Part shown: positions 28,625 to 37,409 of the stretch, piece after piece
Numbering within the stretch: position 1 is the first letter of the stretch
How the letters are laid out: each line of letters opens with the position of its first letter
Assembly: GCF_000145255.1 (NCBI RefSeq)
Contig: NC_014394.1
Location: forward strand, 3,098,472-3,162,471
Source of the DNA: Gallionella capsiferriformans ES-2
GTDB taxonomy: Bacteria; Pseudomonadota; Gammaproteobacteria; Burkholderiales; Gallionellaceae
Direction of reading: 5' to 3'
DNA length: 64,000 nt
Translations under genes and position numbers: made by a program
The notes under the pieces: generated by a model
Database searches by the model: none
Told to the model about the DNA's origin: nothing
What the model saw: only the letters and a program-made list of their open reading frames with translations

Positions 28625-29909
28625 TTCAAGTTCATTTGATCCCTACGCGGGTAATATTCTGACGCAAGGCTTGGGTCCTATTTTGTCCCGGCAACAAGCC
28701 TTAGCCAAGCTGACGTATTTACCACCATTCCCCCCTCGCAATATCAGTAATGTGCCGAAGCACATCAGGATGCATCTACTGATGACCTTGCGTGATTTTC
28801 ATATACCCTCTATGGAGGGTGGACGACTCGTAGAAACCATTGATTTGATGATCCGACCGAGTTACCGCTACCGCGATCCAAAATCTGCTCAAACTTGGGG
28901 AATGATAGGCGGAGAACCTCTGCTTCACAAAACCCCCAGAGCACCAGCGGCAGCAGCAGCTGTCGTGGGGCATTCTGGATCAGGCAAAACTGAAGCCATA
29001 TTACGAGGATTAAACCTCTACCCTCAACAGGTCATAACCCACAACACATTCCCACATTTCGTCGGCAAACATCAGCAAGTTGTGTGGCAATCTATTGATG
29101 TTCCCGCCAGTGGTCGTGCGTCAGATCTGGCTGCAAACTTAATGATTGCTTGGGATGAGACGATAGCCAAACATTTCCCTCCTGGTACCCCTCCGCGATT
29201 TGAAGCGGCTCTTGCCAAGGAACGGCGCGAAGGATCAAAAATGCTGGATGAGTGGCAACAAGTCGCAAGCAGCCATTTTTTAGGACTGCTTCATTTGGAT
29301 GAAGTACAAAATTTCTTCCGCTTGCAAAGCCTCGAGAAACGAAAAAAACGAACCAATGAAACAGGAGGATTGGAATTAAGCATCATTGAGGACCTGTGCC
29401 TCAAGAGGATTCTAACACTGACCAATACCTGCCAGATGGCTGTGCTGCTCTCGGGCACTCCAGATGGAATCGGGGCATTAAACAAGCGGCTAAGCAATAC
29501 TGAACGCGTTGTATCCTCGGGTTATCATCCGTTTCCTATTTTTGAAAATGCAGAAAGTACGTCGTTCTACAAGGTATTTTTGGTGCCACTCGGCAATTAT
29601 CAATTCGTGCAAAAGCGTCTGGAAGTAAACTCCGAATTTGCCGCACTGATCATCGAGCTTACTGGAGGCGTTCCACGAATCATCATCGCGCTGTGGATTG
29701 CCGCCCATCGAATCGCGTTTGAAAGAGAGGAGGACGACTTAAGGACTGACGACTTCATTCGCGCAGCAGCCACTTATTTGGCTCCCATTGCCCCTGCCAT
29801 TGCAGCACTGCGCAGTAAGGATCCAAAGCGTATGTCCAGATATGAGGATCTCATTGCGCTTGATGATGGCTTTTTTGAAACATTTTGGTCTACGGTTGGA
29901 TCTCTCTGA
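28617..29909 (+). CDS. tnsC: Tn7-like AAA+ ATPase regulator TnsC
   Basis: 430 residues. TnsC links target selectors (TniQ/TnsD) to the TnsAB transposase and confers target immunity. Walker A GHSGSGKT is at residues 118-125 and Walker B LLHLDEVQNFF near 225-235. A sensor-type VLLSGTPDGIGAL and a winged C-terminal part (LTGGVPRIIIALWIAAH) follow. Overlaps tnsB by 8 bp. The next gene downstream is hsdR, not tniQ. Confidence 0.95.
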   Translation: MSDSSSFDPYAGNILTQGLGPILSRQQALAKLTYLPPFPPRNISNVPKHIRMHLLMTLRDFHIPSMEGGRLVETIDLMIRPSYRYRDPKSAQTWGMIGGEPLLHKTPRAPAAAAAVVGHSGSGKTEAILRGLNLYPQQVITHNTFPHFVGKHQQVVWQSIDVPASGRASDLAANLMIAWDETIAKHFPPGTPPRFEAALAKERREGSKMLDEWQQVASSHFLGLLHLDEVQNFFRLQSLEKRKKRTNETGGLELSIIEDLCLKRILTLTNTCQMAVLLSGTPDGIGALNKRLSNTERVVSSGYHPFPIFENAESTSFYKVFLVPLGNYQFVQKRLEVNSEFAALIIELTGGVPRIIIALWIAAHRIAFEREEDDLRTDDFIRAAATYLAPIAPAIAALRSKDPKRMSRYEDLIALDDGFFETFWSTVGSL

Positions 29910-29977
29910 TTAGATTACGATGACCTTAAAAACTGGTAGCATGCACGATGCTCGAATGATCTGGATATTCCCGCCCT

Positions 29978-32326
29978 ATGACTGACAAAAAAAGCCTCTC
30001 CGAACGCGACATCTGCACTAAATACATAACCCCCGCTGTCATTCAGGCCGGTTGGGATTTGTTCACTCAGATTCGTGAGGAAGTCAGTTTTACCAAGGGG
30101 CGCATCATCGTGCGCGGCAAGTTGCATACACGGGGCGAACTCAAGCGCGCCGACTACATCCTTTACTACAAATCCAATATTCCGCTGGCCGTCATCGAGG
30201 CGAAGGACAACAGCCACGGCGTTGGCTCCGGCATGCAGCAGGCGCTGAACTATGCCGAGACGCTGGCCGTGCCATTCGTGTTCAGTTCCAACGGTAATGG
30301 TTTTTTGTTTCACGATCGCACAGGATTGGCGGATCAAACCGAGCGCGAATTAAGGCTGGACGAGTTCCCATCTCCCGCCGAGCTGTGGCAACGCTATTGC
30401 TTATGGAAGGGCATTGCGACCGAGCAGGCGCTCAAAACGGTTGAAATGCCGTATTACGATGATGGTTTGGGTCGTGCGCCGCGCTACTATCAGGCGAATG
30501 CCATTAACAACACGATCGAAGCTGTGGCCCGTGAGCAGCAACGCATTCTGCTGGTCATGGCGACCGGTACCGGCAAAACCTATACCGCGTTTCAGATCAT
30601 TTGGCGACTGTGGAAGTCGGGTACCAAGAAACGCATCCTGTTTTTGGCCGACCGCAACATTCTGGTCGATCAGACCAAGAACAATGACTTCAAGCCGCTT
30701 GGCGCGGCGATGACCAAGATCAGCAAACGTGAGATCGACAAGAGCTACGAGATTTATCTGTCCTTGTATCAGGCGGTCACCGGCAGCGAAGAAGATCAGA
30801 ATATCTACAAGCAGTTCTCGCCGGACTTCTTCGATCTGATCGTAATCGACGAGTGCCATCGCGGCAGCGCATCCGAGGACTCTGCCTGGCGCGTGATTCT
30901 CGACTATTTTTCCTCTGCTACCCACATCGGACTGACCGCTACGCCTAAGGAAACTCGTGATGTTTCCAGTATTTATTACTTCGGCGAACCGGTTTTCAGC
31001 TACACGCTGAAGCAAGGTATCGACGACGGATTTCTGGCGCCCTATAAAGTGGTGCGTATCGACATCGACAAGGATCTGCAAGGCTGGCGTCCGAATAAAG
31101 GTCAGGCCGACAAGAACGGCCTGATGATTGAAGACCGGATTTATAACCAGATCGACATGGATCGCACGCTGGTGCTGGAAAAGCGTACCGAATTGGTCGC
31201 CCGTAAAATCACCGAGTATCTGACGGCGACCGACCCCTATGCCAAGACCATCGTGTTCTGTGATGACATCGATCACGCCGAACGCATGCGTCAGGCGCTG
31301 GTCAATCTCAATCCTGAACGGGTGAAGGAAAGCCGCAAATATGTGATGCGCATTACCGGCGATGAGATCGAGGGCAAGGCTGAGCTGGATAACTTTATCA
31401 ATCCGGAAGAACGCTATCCGGTGATCGCCACGACATCCAAGCTGATGACGACCGGTGTCGATGCGCAAACTTGCAAGCTGGTGGTACTGGATCAGCATAT
31501 CAAGTCGATGACCGAATTCAAGCAGATGATCGGTCGCGGCACCCGCATCAACGAGGACTACGACAAATACTGGTTCACCATCATGGATTTCAAGAAGGCG
31601 ACCGAACTGTTCGCCGACGAGGCGTTCGATGGCCCGCCGATTGTGATTTATGAACCGGAACCGGATCAGCCGCCCGTACCACCCGAAGAACCACCAGCTG
31701 GGGATGATAGCGAAGCTGGTGCGCCGAATGATACGGGTGGAGGCACGATCACCGAGCCGGGTACTGGCCGCGTGAAATATGTAATCGGCGACGTCACGGT
31801 GTATGTGTTGTCTGAACGCGTGCAATATCTCAGTGCCGATGGCAAGCTGATTACCGAATCGCTCAAGGATTACACCCGCAGCACTGTGCGCCGCGATTAT
31901 TCGTCGCTGAATGATTTTCTGTTGAGCTGGAACAAAGCAGACCGCAAAGCCGCGATTCTGAAAGAGCTGGAAGAACACGGCCTGCTTCTGGAGCCGCTGG
32001 CGGATGAGGTCGGCAAGGATTTCGATGCCTTCGATCTGATCTGTCACGTCGCTTTCGACCAGCCGCCATTGACGCGCCGTGAACGCGCAGAACAAGTCAA
32101 GAAACGCAATTACTTTACCAAATACGGCGAGCAGGCACGCCGCGTTCTGGAAACCCTGCTGGAAAAATATGCTGATACCGGCATACAAAATATCGAAGAC
32201 ATCAAAATCCTCACGCTCGACCCGTTCAAAAATATGGGTACAGCCAGTGAGCTGGTGTCAGCCTTTGGTGGCAAACCCGCCTATATGGCAGCCCTTCATG
32301 AGCTGGAAGAACATCTCTACGCCTGA
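29978..32326 (+). CDS. hsdR: Type I restriction enzyme, R (endonuclease/translocase) subunit
   Basis: 782 residues. The N-terminal nuclease has Asp59, Glu74 and Lys76 ([20 protein letters not shown]), a PD-ExK site. The SF2 translocase has Walker [13 protein letters not shown] (residues 194-205), IVIDECHRG (motif II), GLTATPKET (motif III) and QMIGRGTRI (motif VI). A proline-rich linker near 560-590 is followed by the C-terminal domain. It lies 68 bp after tnsC and 50 bp before hsdM, so restriction genes may be transcribed from the tns side or a promoter in the gap. It is intact. Confidence 0.95.
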   Translation: MTDKKSLSERDICTKYITPAVIQAGWDLFTQIREEVSFTKGRIIVRGKLHTRGELKRADYILYYKSNIPLAVIEAKDNSHGVGSGMQQALNYAETLAVPFVFSSNGNGFLFHDRTGLADQTERELRLDEFPSPAELWQRYCLWKGIATEQALKTVEMPYYDDGLGRAPRYYQANAINNTIEAVAREQQRILLVMATGTGKTYTAFQIIWRLWKSGTKKRILFLADRNILVDQTKNNDFKPLGAAMTKISKREIDKSYEIYLSLYQAVTGSEEDQNIYKQFSPDFFDLIVIDECHRGSASEDSAWRVILDYFSSATHIGLTATPKETRDVSSIYYFGEPVFSYTLKQGIDDGFLAPYKVVRIDIDKDLQGWRPNKGQADKNGLMIEDRIYNQIDMDRTLVLEKRTELVARKITEYLTATDPYAKTIVFCDDIDHAERMRQALVNLNPERVKESRKYVMRITGDEIEGKAELDNFINPEERYPVIATTSKLMTTGVDAQTCKLVVLDQHIKSMTEFKQMIGRGTRINEDYDKYWFTIMDFKKATELFADEAFDGPPIVIYEPEPDQPPVPPEEPPAGDDSEAGAPNDTGGGTITEPGTGRVKYVIGDVTVYVLSERVQYLSADGKLITESLKDYTRSTVRRDYSSLNDFLLSWNKADRKAAILKELEEHGLLLEPLADEVGKDFDAFDLICHVAFDQPPLTRRERAEQVKKRNYFTKYGEQARRVLETLLEKYADTGIQNIEDIKILTLDPFKNMGTASELVSAFGGKPAYMAALHELEEHLYA

Positions 32327-32376
32327 TTTAAAACTAAACGCACGCGACAAGAGCGCAAGATAACACATTGTAAATT

Positions 32377-33852
32377 ATGAGTATTTCTTCGACTATTAAA
32401 TCCATTCAAGACATCATGCGCAAAGACGTGGGTGTCGATGGCGACGCACAGCGTTTGAGCCAGCTGGTCTGGATGCTGTTTCTGAAAATCTTCGATGACC
32501 GTGAAAGCGAGTGGGAGCTGTTGCAGGACAATTACCAGTCGCCTCTGCCTGAAGCCTATCGCTGGCGCAACTGGGCGGCCAACCCTGAGGGCATGACCGG
32601 CGAGGCGCTCAAGCAGTTTTTGGATAACGAGATGTTTCCTGCCTTGCAGCAACTGGAAGCCCGTGGCGGCGATCAGCGTGCCTATGTGATTCGTTCGGTG
32701 TTTGAGGGCGCCTATAACTACATGAAGTCCGGTCAGCTGATCCGTCAGGTAGTTAACAAGATTCAGGAGGGCGTGGATTTCAACAAGGCGCAGGAGCGTC
32801 ATCTGTTCGGCGATATGTACGAACAGTTGCTGCGCGACTTGCAGGCGGCGGGTAATGCAGGTGAGTTTTACACACCGCGCGCCGTCACCGAATTCATGGT
32901 GCGCATGACCAATCCGCGTTTGGGTGAAAAGGTGATGGATCCGGCCTGCGGCACTGGCGGTTTTCTGTCCTGCTCGATTGAGCATATCCGCCGTCAGGAT
33001 GTGAAAACGGTGGACGATGAAGCTGCATTGCAGGCCAGCATCTTCGGTATCGAGAAGAAGCCGATGCCGCATTTGCTGTGTACCACCAACATGATCCTGC
33101 ACGGCATCGATGTGCCGAGCAATATCCGCCACGACAACACACTGGCACGCCCGCTGATCAGCTGGACGCCGAAAGAGCGTGTCGATGTGGTCGTCACCAA
33201 TCCGCCGTTCGGTGGCATGGAAGAGGACGGCATCGAAACCAACTTCCCGGCAGCCTTTCGTACCCGTGAAACTGCCGACCTGTTTCTGGTACTGATCATG
33301 CAGTTGCTCAAAGCCGGTGGTCGTGCAGCTCTCGTTCTGCCGGATGGTTTTCTGTTCGGCGAAGGCATCAAGACCCGCATTAAGGAAAAGCTGCTGGAAG
33401 AGTGCAATTTGCACACCATCGTGCGTCTGCCCAATGGCGTGTTCGCGCCCTACACCGGCATCAAGACCAATCTACTGTTTTTCAGCAAGGGTGCGCCGAC
33501 GCAGCACATCTGGTTCTATGAGCATCCGTATCCGGCAGGCGTGAAGAGCTACAACAAAACCAAACCGATGAAAATCGAGGAATTTGATGTTGAGGCGGCA
33601 TGGTGGGGTGTGGAATCCGATGGTTTTGCGCATCGCGTCGAAAATGAACAGGCGTGGAAAGTCAGTCTGGACGATATCAAGGCACGCAATTACAACCTAG
33701 ATTGCAAGAACCCGCATGTGGGCGAGCAGGAAATTCACGATCCTGATGTGTTGCTGGCGCAGTACGCCGCCATGCAGTCTGACATCGCCGCATTGCGTAA
33801 CCAGTTGAAAACCATACTGGGAGAGGCGCTGAATCGCGAGGTGCAGGCATGA
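32377..33852 (+). CDS. hsdM: Type I DNA methyltransferase (N6-adenine), M subunit
   Basis: 491 residues. An N-terminal helical HsdM domain (IKSIQDIMRKDVGVDGDAQ) is followed by SAM motif VMDPACGTGGFL and catalytic motif NPPFGG (VVTNPPFGGMEED). It methylates adenine in the hemimethylated or unmethylated recognition site with HsdS, protecting host DNA. The stop overlaps the hsdS start (ATGA). Confidence 0.96.
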   Translation: MSISSTIKSIQDIMRKDVGVDGDAQRLSQLVWMLFLKIFDDRESEWELLQDNYQSPLPEAYRWRNWAANPEGMTGEALKQFLDNEMFPALQQLEARGGDQRAYVIRSVFEGAYNYMKSGQLIRQVVNKIQEGVDFNKAQERHLFGDMYEQLLRDLQAAGNAGEFYTPRAVTEFMVRMTNPRLGEKVMDPACGTGGFLSCSIEHIRRQDVKTVDDEAALQASIFGIEKKPMPHLLCTTNMILHGIDVPSNIRHDNTLARPLISWTPKERVDVVVTNPPFGGMEEDGIETNFPAAFRTRETADLFLVLIMQLLKAGGRAALVLPDGFLFGEGIKTRIKEKLLEECNLHTIVRLPNGVFAPYTGIKTNLLFFSKGAPTQHIWFYEHPYPAGVKSYNKTKPMKIEEFDVEAAWWGVESDGFAHRVENEQAWKVSLDDIKARNYNLDCKNPHVGEQEIHDPDVLLAQYAAMQSDIAALRNQLKTILGEALNREVQA

Positions 33853-35570
33853 GTGCCATTCAGCAACTGTTGACCGATCATATCGATATCTGGACGGCAG
33901 CGGAGACTGAGAAGAAATCGGGTCGTGGTCGTGCGTCCGGCAATGCGGGCAGCGTGTATGGCATCAAGAAACTGCGTGAGCTGATTCTGGAACTGGCGGT
34001 ACGCGGCAAGTTGGTGCCGCAGGATGTGAATGACGAACCCGCCAGCGAACTGCTCAAACGCATACAGGCGGAAAAGGCGAAGCTGATTGCCGAAGGTAAT
34101 ATTAAGAAAGATAAACCGCTGGCGGCGATAACTGAAGATGAAAAGCCGTTTGAGCTGCCTAAGGGGTGGGAGTGGGTTCGATTCGCTGACCTTGTTAATG
34201 TGCTGAATGGGCGAGCATATAAAAAAGAAGAGTTGATTGACGCAGGAACCCCAGTACTTCGGGTCGGTAATTTATTTACTTCTGAGCATTGGTATTACTC
34301 AGATCTTATTTTGGAAGAGGATAAATACTGTAATAAGGGTGACTTATTGTTTGCATGGTCAGCATCGTTTGGGCCGTTTATTTGGGATGGTGACAAGGCG
34401 ATATATCACTATCACATATGGAAGCTTGATTTGTACGGTGGCGATCTTCTTTACAAGCGTTATCTTTATACTTTTCTACTTGAGCAGACACAGAAAATAA
34501 AGGCAGCTGGTCATGGTGTGATGATGATACACATGACCAAAGAAAAGATGGAAAAGATTGTTGTGTATTTGCCGCCTCTGGCCGAGCAGCACCGAATCGC
34601 CGCGAAAGTTGATGAGTTGATGGCGCTGTGCGACCAGTTGGAAAATCAGCACAGCAACGCCGCCGACGCGCACGAAAAACTGGTGAGCCACCTGCTCGGC
34701 ACGCTCACACAGTCGCAAAGCGCAGAAGACTTTAGCGCCAACTGGCAGCGCATCGCTGCGTATTTCGATACGCTGTTCACAACGGACGCCAGCATCGACG
34801 CGCTCAAGCAAACCCTGCTGCAATTGGCTGTGATGGGCAAACTCGTCCCGCAAGATGTAAACGAAGAACCCGCCAGCGAACTGCTCAAACGCATTCATGC
34901 TGAAAAGGTCAAGCTGATTGCCGAAGGTAAGATGAAGAAAGACAAGCCTTTGCCGCCGATTACGGATGATGAAAAACCGTTCGAGCTGCCAAATACGTGG
35001 CAGTGGGTAAAGCTGCAAGAGGTTTTCGATGTTAGAGATGGGACGCACGATACTCCAAAATATTGTGATATTGGTTTCCCGCTTATAACAAGTAAAAACA
35101 TTTCAACTGGAATTCTCGACTTCTCTGATATTAAATATATTTCTGAAGCGGATCATTTGAAAATAAAAGATAGGTCAGCTGTTAAGAGAGGCGATATTTT
35201 ATTTGCAATGATTGGGAGCATAGGTAACCCCGTTATTGTAAATATCGATACTGATTTTAGTATTAAGAACATGGCGTTGTTTAAGCCATATTCAAACAAT
35301 ATCTGTGATATGAATTACCTGCTGAAATATTTACTTATTGCAGCGGTTGCTATGCGCGAGCAATCTACAGGTGCTGTGCAGTCTTTTGTATCACTAGGAA
35401 TAATACGTAATTACTTGTACGCAATGCCGCCATTAGCCGAGCAGCACCGCATTATCGCCAAGGTCGATGAGTTGATGGGGTTGTGCGATCAATTGAAATC
35501 CCGCATCACGGATGCCAGCCGATTGCAGCAGAAGCTGGCTGATGTGCTGGTCGAGCAAGCTGTGGCGTGA
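33849..35570 (+). CDS. hsdS: Type I specificity subunit S
   Basis: 573 residues with two target-recognition domains, each preceded by a near-identical conserved block: LILELAVRGKLVPQDVNDEP (from about residue 45) and LLQLAVMGKLVPQDVNEEP (from about 325). Each is followed by PLAEQHRIxAKVDELMxLCDQL helices. The two variable domains (about 34165-34560 and 35000-35420) are notably AT-rich compared with the conserved blocks, as expected if domains are swapped by recombination. The recognised DNA sequence is split and cannot be inferred. Convergent with the next gene (16 bp). Confidence 0.95.
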   Translation: MSAIQQLLTDHIDIWTAAETEKKSGRGRASGNAGSVYGIKKLRELILELAVRGKLVPQDVNDEPASELLKRIQAEKAKLIAEGNIKKDKPLAAITEDEKPFELPKGWEWVRFADLVNVLNGRAYKKEELIDAGTPVLRVGNLFTSEHWYYSDLILEEDKYCNKGDLLFAWSASFGPFIWDGDKAIYHYHIWKLDLYGGDLLYKRYLYTFLLEQTQKIKAAGHGVMMIHMTKEKMEKIVVYLPPLAEQHRIAAKVDELMALCDQLENQHSNAADAHEKLVSHLLGTLTQSQSAEDFSANWQRIAAYFDTLFTTDASIDALKQTLLQLAVMGKLVPQDVNEEPASELLKRIHAEKVKLIAEGKMKKDKPLPPITDDEKPFELPNTWQWVKLQEVFDVRDGTHDTPKYCDIGFPLITSKNISTGILDFSDIKYISEADHLKIKDRSAVKRGDILFAMIGSIGNPVIVNIDTDFSIKNMALFKPYSNNICDMNYLLKYLLIAAVAMREQSTGAVQSFVSLGIIRNYLYAMPPLAEQHRIIAKVDELMGLCDQLKSRITDASRLQQKLADVLVEQAVA

Positions 35571-35586
35571 GATGGCTATTTCAACG

Positions 35587-36984
35587 CTAAGCTAGGCATG
35601 CTTCTTCGGCTCTTGCGCGAAGCTCCTGCGCCCGAAGCTGTTCAGGACGAAGTCTTGGACTGAACTTAGTGGCCACCGGGCCCGTAGCCGAACTTGCTTC
35701 GCCCGGCGTAAGTTGCCTGGCACGGCGAACCCCCGTCCCCCGCCCTACTGGCCGCTGCATGGCTTGAAGGGCGCGAGTCAAATCACATCCGGCATTGCGG
35801 ATCAACTCTTCCATCGCCGCTACGCTGATATTTCCCTTTTCAGTACTAGCTTGTACCGATTGCTTATCAACATAAAACGCTAACGCTGCCCTGAATATCG
35901 TCTGTTTAGCCAGATTAGGAAGCCCGACGGCCGCCAGCTTGAACGTAATGGTCGGGGTGCTGACCGACAAGCTTGCCGCAATGATAGGATAATTCCCCCG
36001 CCCTTGAATATACGCCTCAAGTAATTCATCACGAGTGAATTGAGGTGACGGTTGACGAGTCCTTGTAATCATAACAGATGATGATGACTCTAGCGCATTC
36101 AAGGCCATATCCACGGATTCATATAGAACTGCTAAGGCTAGGACATAGACACTGGTAGAAGATGCGGAAGTCTTCAAATGCAGCACCCCATCCATCTGGC
36201 TCAGATAGCTCCCTTCAGGCTTATCCGCAAGTGCGGGCAACACCGTGGCCAACCATTTCCGCCCAAAAGCATGAATAACGTCATCACTTAAAAGAGGAGA
36301 TTTAACTTTGCCACCATGTGTCTGATAACCACGCTCAGATGCCTTCTCCTTCAAAACTTCTGACACATATTTCACGTCATAGGGTTTCCGCGTATCCAAT
36401 AGGTTGCAACAAATCTCGTTGTAACGCTGTATCGCCTTATTGTTAAACGCCTGTTTTACCCATTTCTCATCAACAGTTACGCAATGCGGGAACTGCGCAG
36501 CTGGCGACAACAGAAAGGCAGACTCATGCTTGGTATATTTTAGCGGTGTTGCATGCTTCGAACACCACAGCATTCCTGGTATCTGATGTTCCCGCCGCCA
36601 ATAGCTCTGCCCATGAAATCCCTGATCTTCATGTACACACTCTGCACAAAAATATGCCCCTGTTCTGGCCAACTGCATACCCGTTGTCCACAGCATAGAG
36701 CGCTGTTGCTCACCTCCATGTGGCAAATCAGGATGGTATGACGTAATCCCGCGCCGAAATGGAAGTGTTGTATGCTGTTTCACGAACATGGACAGTTCAC
36801 TACCCGCGACTTTGCTGAGCAACTCCAAGCACGATACTTCTCGCCGAGTTTTATCGGCGACACCGGCCCAAATGCCCATTAATGTCACGGCATCTTTTTC
36901 AGTGGCCTTTCCATTTTCCCGCATCACGCGCCCCAGATAGCCTCGATCCAATTCTTCTGGATAGGGAGAAGGTCTGATCAGCAT
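35587..36984 (-). CDS. tniQ: TniQ-family target-selection protein (first)
   Basis: 465 residues from the ATG at 36984, which has GGAGGG upstream and gives MLIRPSPYPEELDRGYLGRV, the usual TniQ N-terminus; an open frame extends 37 codons further. The zinc site is Cys113, Cys116, His133, Cys141 and His144 (CAECVHEDQGFHGQSYWRR, EHQIPGMLWCSKH). A helix-turn-helix-like segment (ARPSFTRDELLEAYIQGRG region, near residue 355) and an Arg/Pro-rich tail follow. TniQ proteins direct TnsC to a target; this one may serve a second target or partner with the longer TniQ. Overlaps the upstream helix-turn-helix gene by 7 bp. Confidence 0.9.
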   Translation of the reverse strand: MLIRPSPYPEELDRGYLGRVMRENGKATEKDAVTLMGIWAGVADKTRREVSCLELLSKVAGSELSMFVKQHTTLPFRRGITSYHPDLPHGGEQQRSMLWTTGMQLARTGAYFCAECVHEDQGFHGQSYWRREHQIPGMLWCSKHATPLKYTKHESAFLLSPAAQFPHCVTVDEKWVKQAFNNKAIQRYNEICCNLLDTRKPYDVKYVSEVLKEKASERGYQTHGGKVKSPLLSDDVIHAFGRKWLATVLPALADKPEGSYLSQMDGVLHLKTSASSTSVYVLALAVLYESVDMALNALESSSSVMITRTRQPSPQFTRDELLEAYIQGRGNYPIIAASLSVSTPTITFKLAAVGLPNLAKQTIFRAALAFYVDKQSVQASTEKGNISVAAMEELIRNAGCDLTRALQAMQRPVGRGTGVRRARQLTPGEASSATGPVATKFSPRLRPEQLRAQELRARAEEACLA

Positions 36985-37349
36985 CCGCCCTCCCCTACCG
37001 GCGTTGTCGGCATTGAATCTCGCGGCGATCCCAGTACGGCAAGCGACCTGATCACAGCAGACAGGGCTTTCGCATGTGAGGCTGATCCATCCCAAGTCAT
37101 TTTCAACGCACCAATCAACTCCTCATTGGCACGAACGGCATCATCCGTCACACCACCCTCAAAATGCTCCACATACAGACAGACTTCCTCAAAGAGCCTT
37201 GATGCCCGAAGTCCCTGCGCTTTCAGAATGCGGCTAACCTGAGGCTGGCTGGCACCAACGGCCTCAGCAATTTCTGCCTGCGTGATGCCGTGCAACCGGC
37301 ATGTATGGGCTGCACGCATTGCGCGTGATTTTAAATCTGGAGTTATCAT
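36978..37349 (-). CDS. Small helix-turn-helix protein between the two tniQ genes
   Basis: 123 residues. The N-terminal half has a clear helix-turn-helix: HGITQAEIAEAVGASQPQVS, then RILKAQGL. The rest is helical with no known domain. Its overlap with the first tniQ implies coupled translation. It could regulate the tniQ genes or assist target choice. Confidence 0.8.
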   Translation of the reverse strand: MITPDLKSRAMRAAHTCRLHGITQAEIAEAVGASQPQVSRILKAQGLRASRLFEEVCLYVEHFEGGVTDDAVRANEELIGALKMTWDGSASHAKALSAVIRSLAVLGSPRDSMPTTPVGEGGC

Positions 37350-37409
37350 GCATTAAGAATATCACAATGAATAAATGCATATCAAGCGTAAAAAAATATA
37401 GCCCGAACT

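Noticed and set aside
30401..32188. 595-codon open frame on the minus strand
   Set aside because: It is antisense to hsdR, whose motifs are unmistakable; the antisense frame is a by-product of hsdR codon use and has no family features.
32317..33414. 365-codon open frame on the minus strand
   Set aside because: Antisense shadow of hsdM, with no recognisable motifs.
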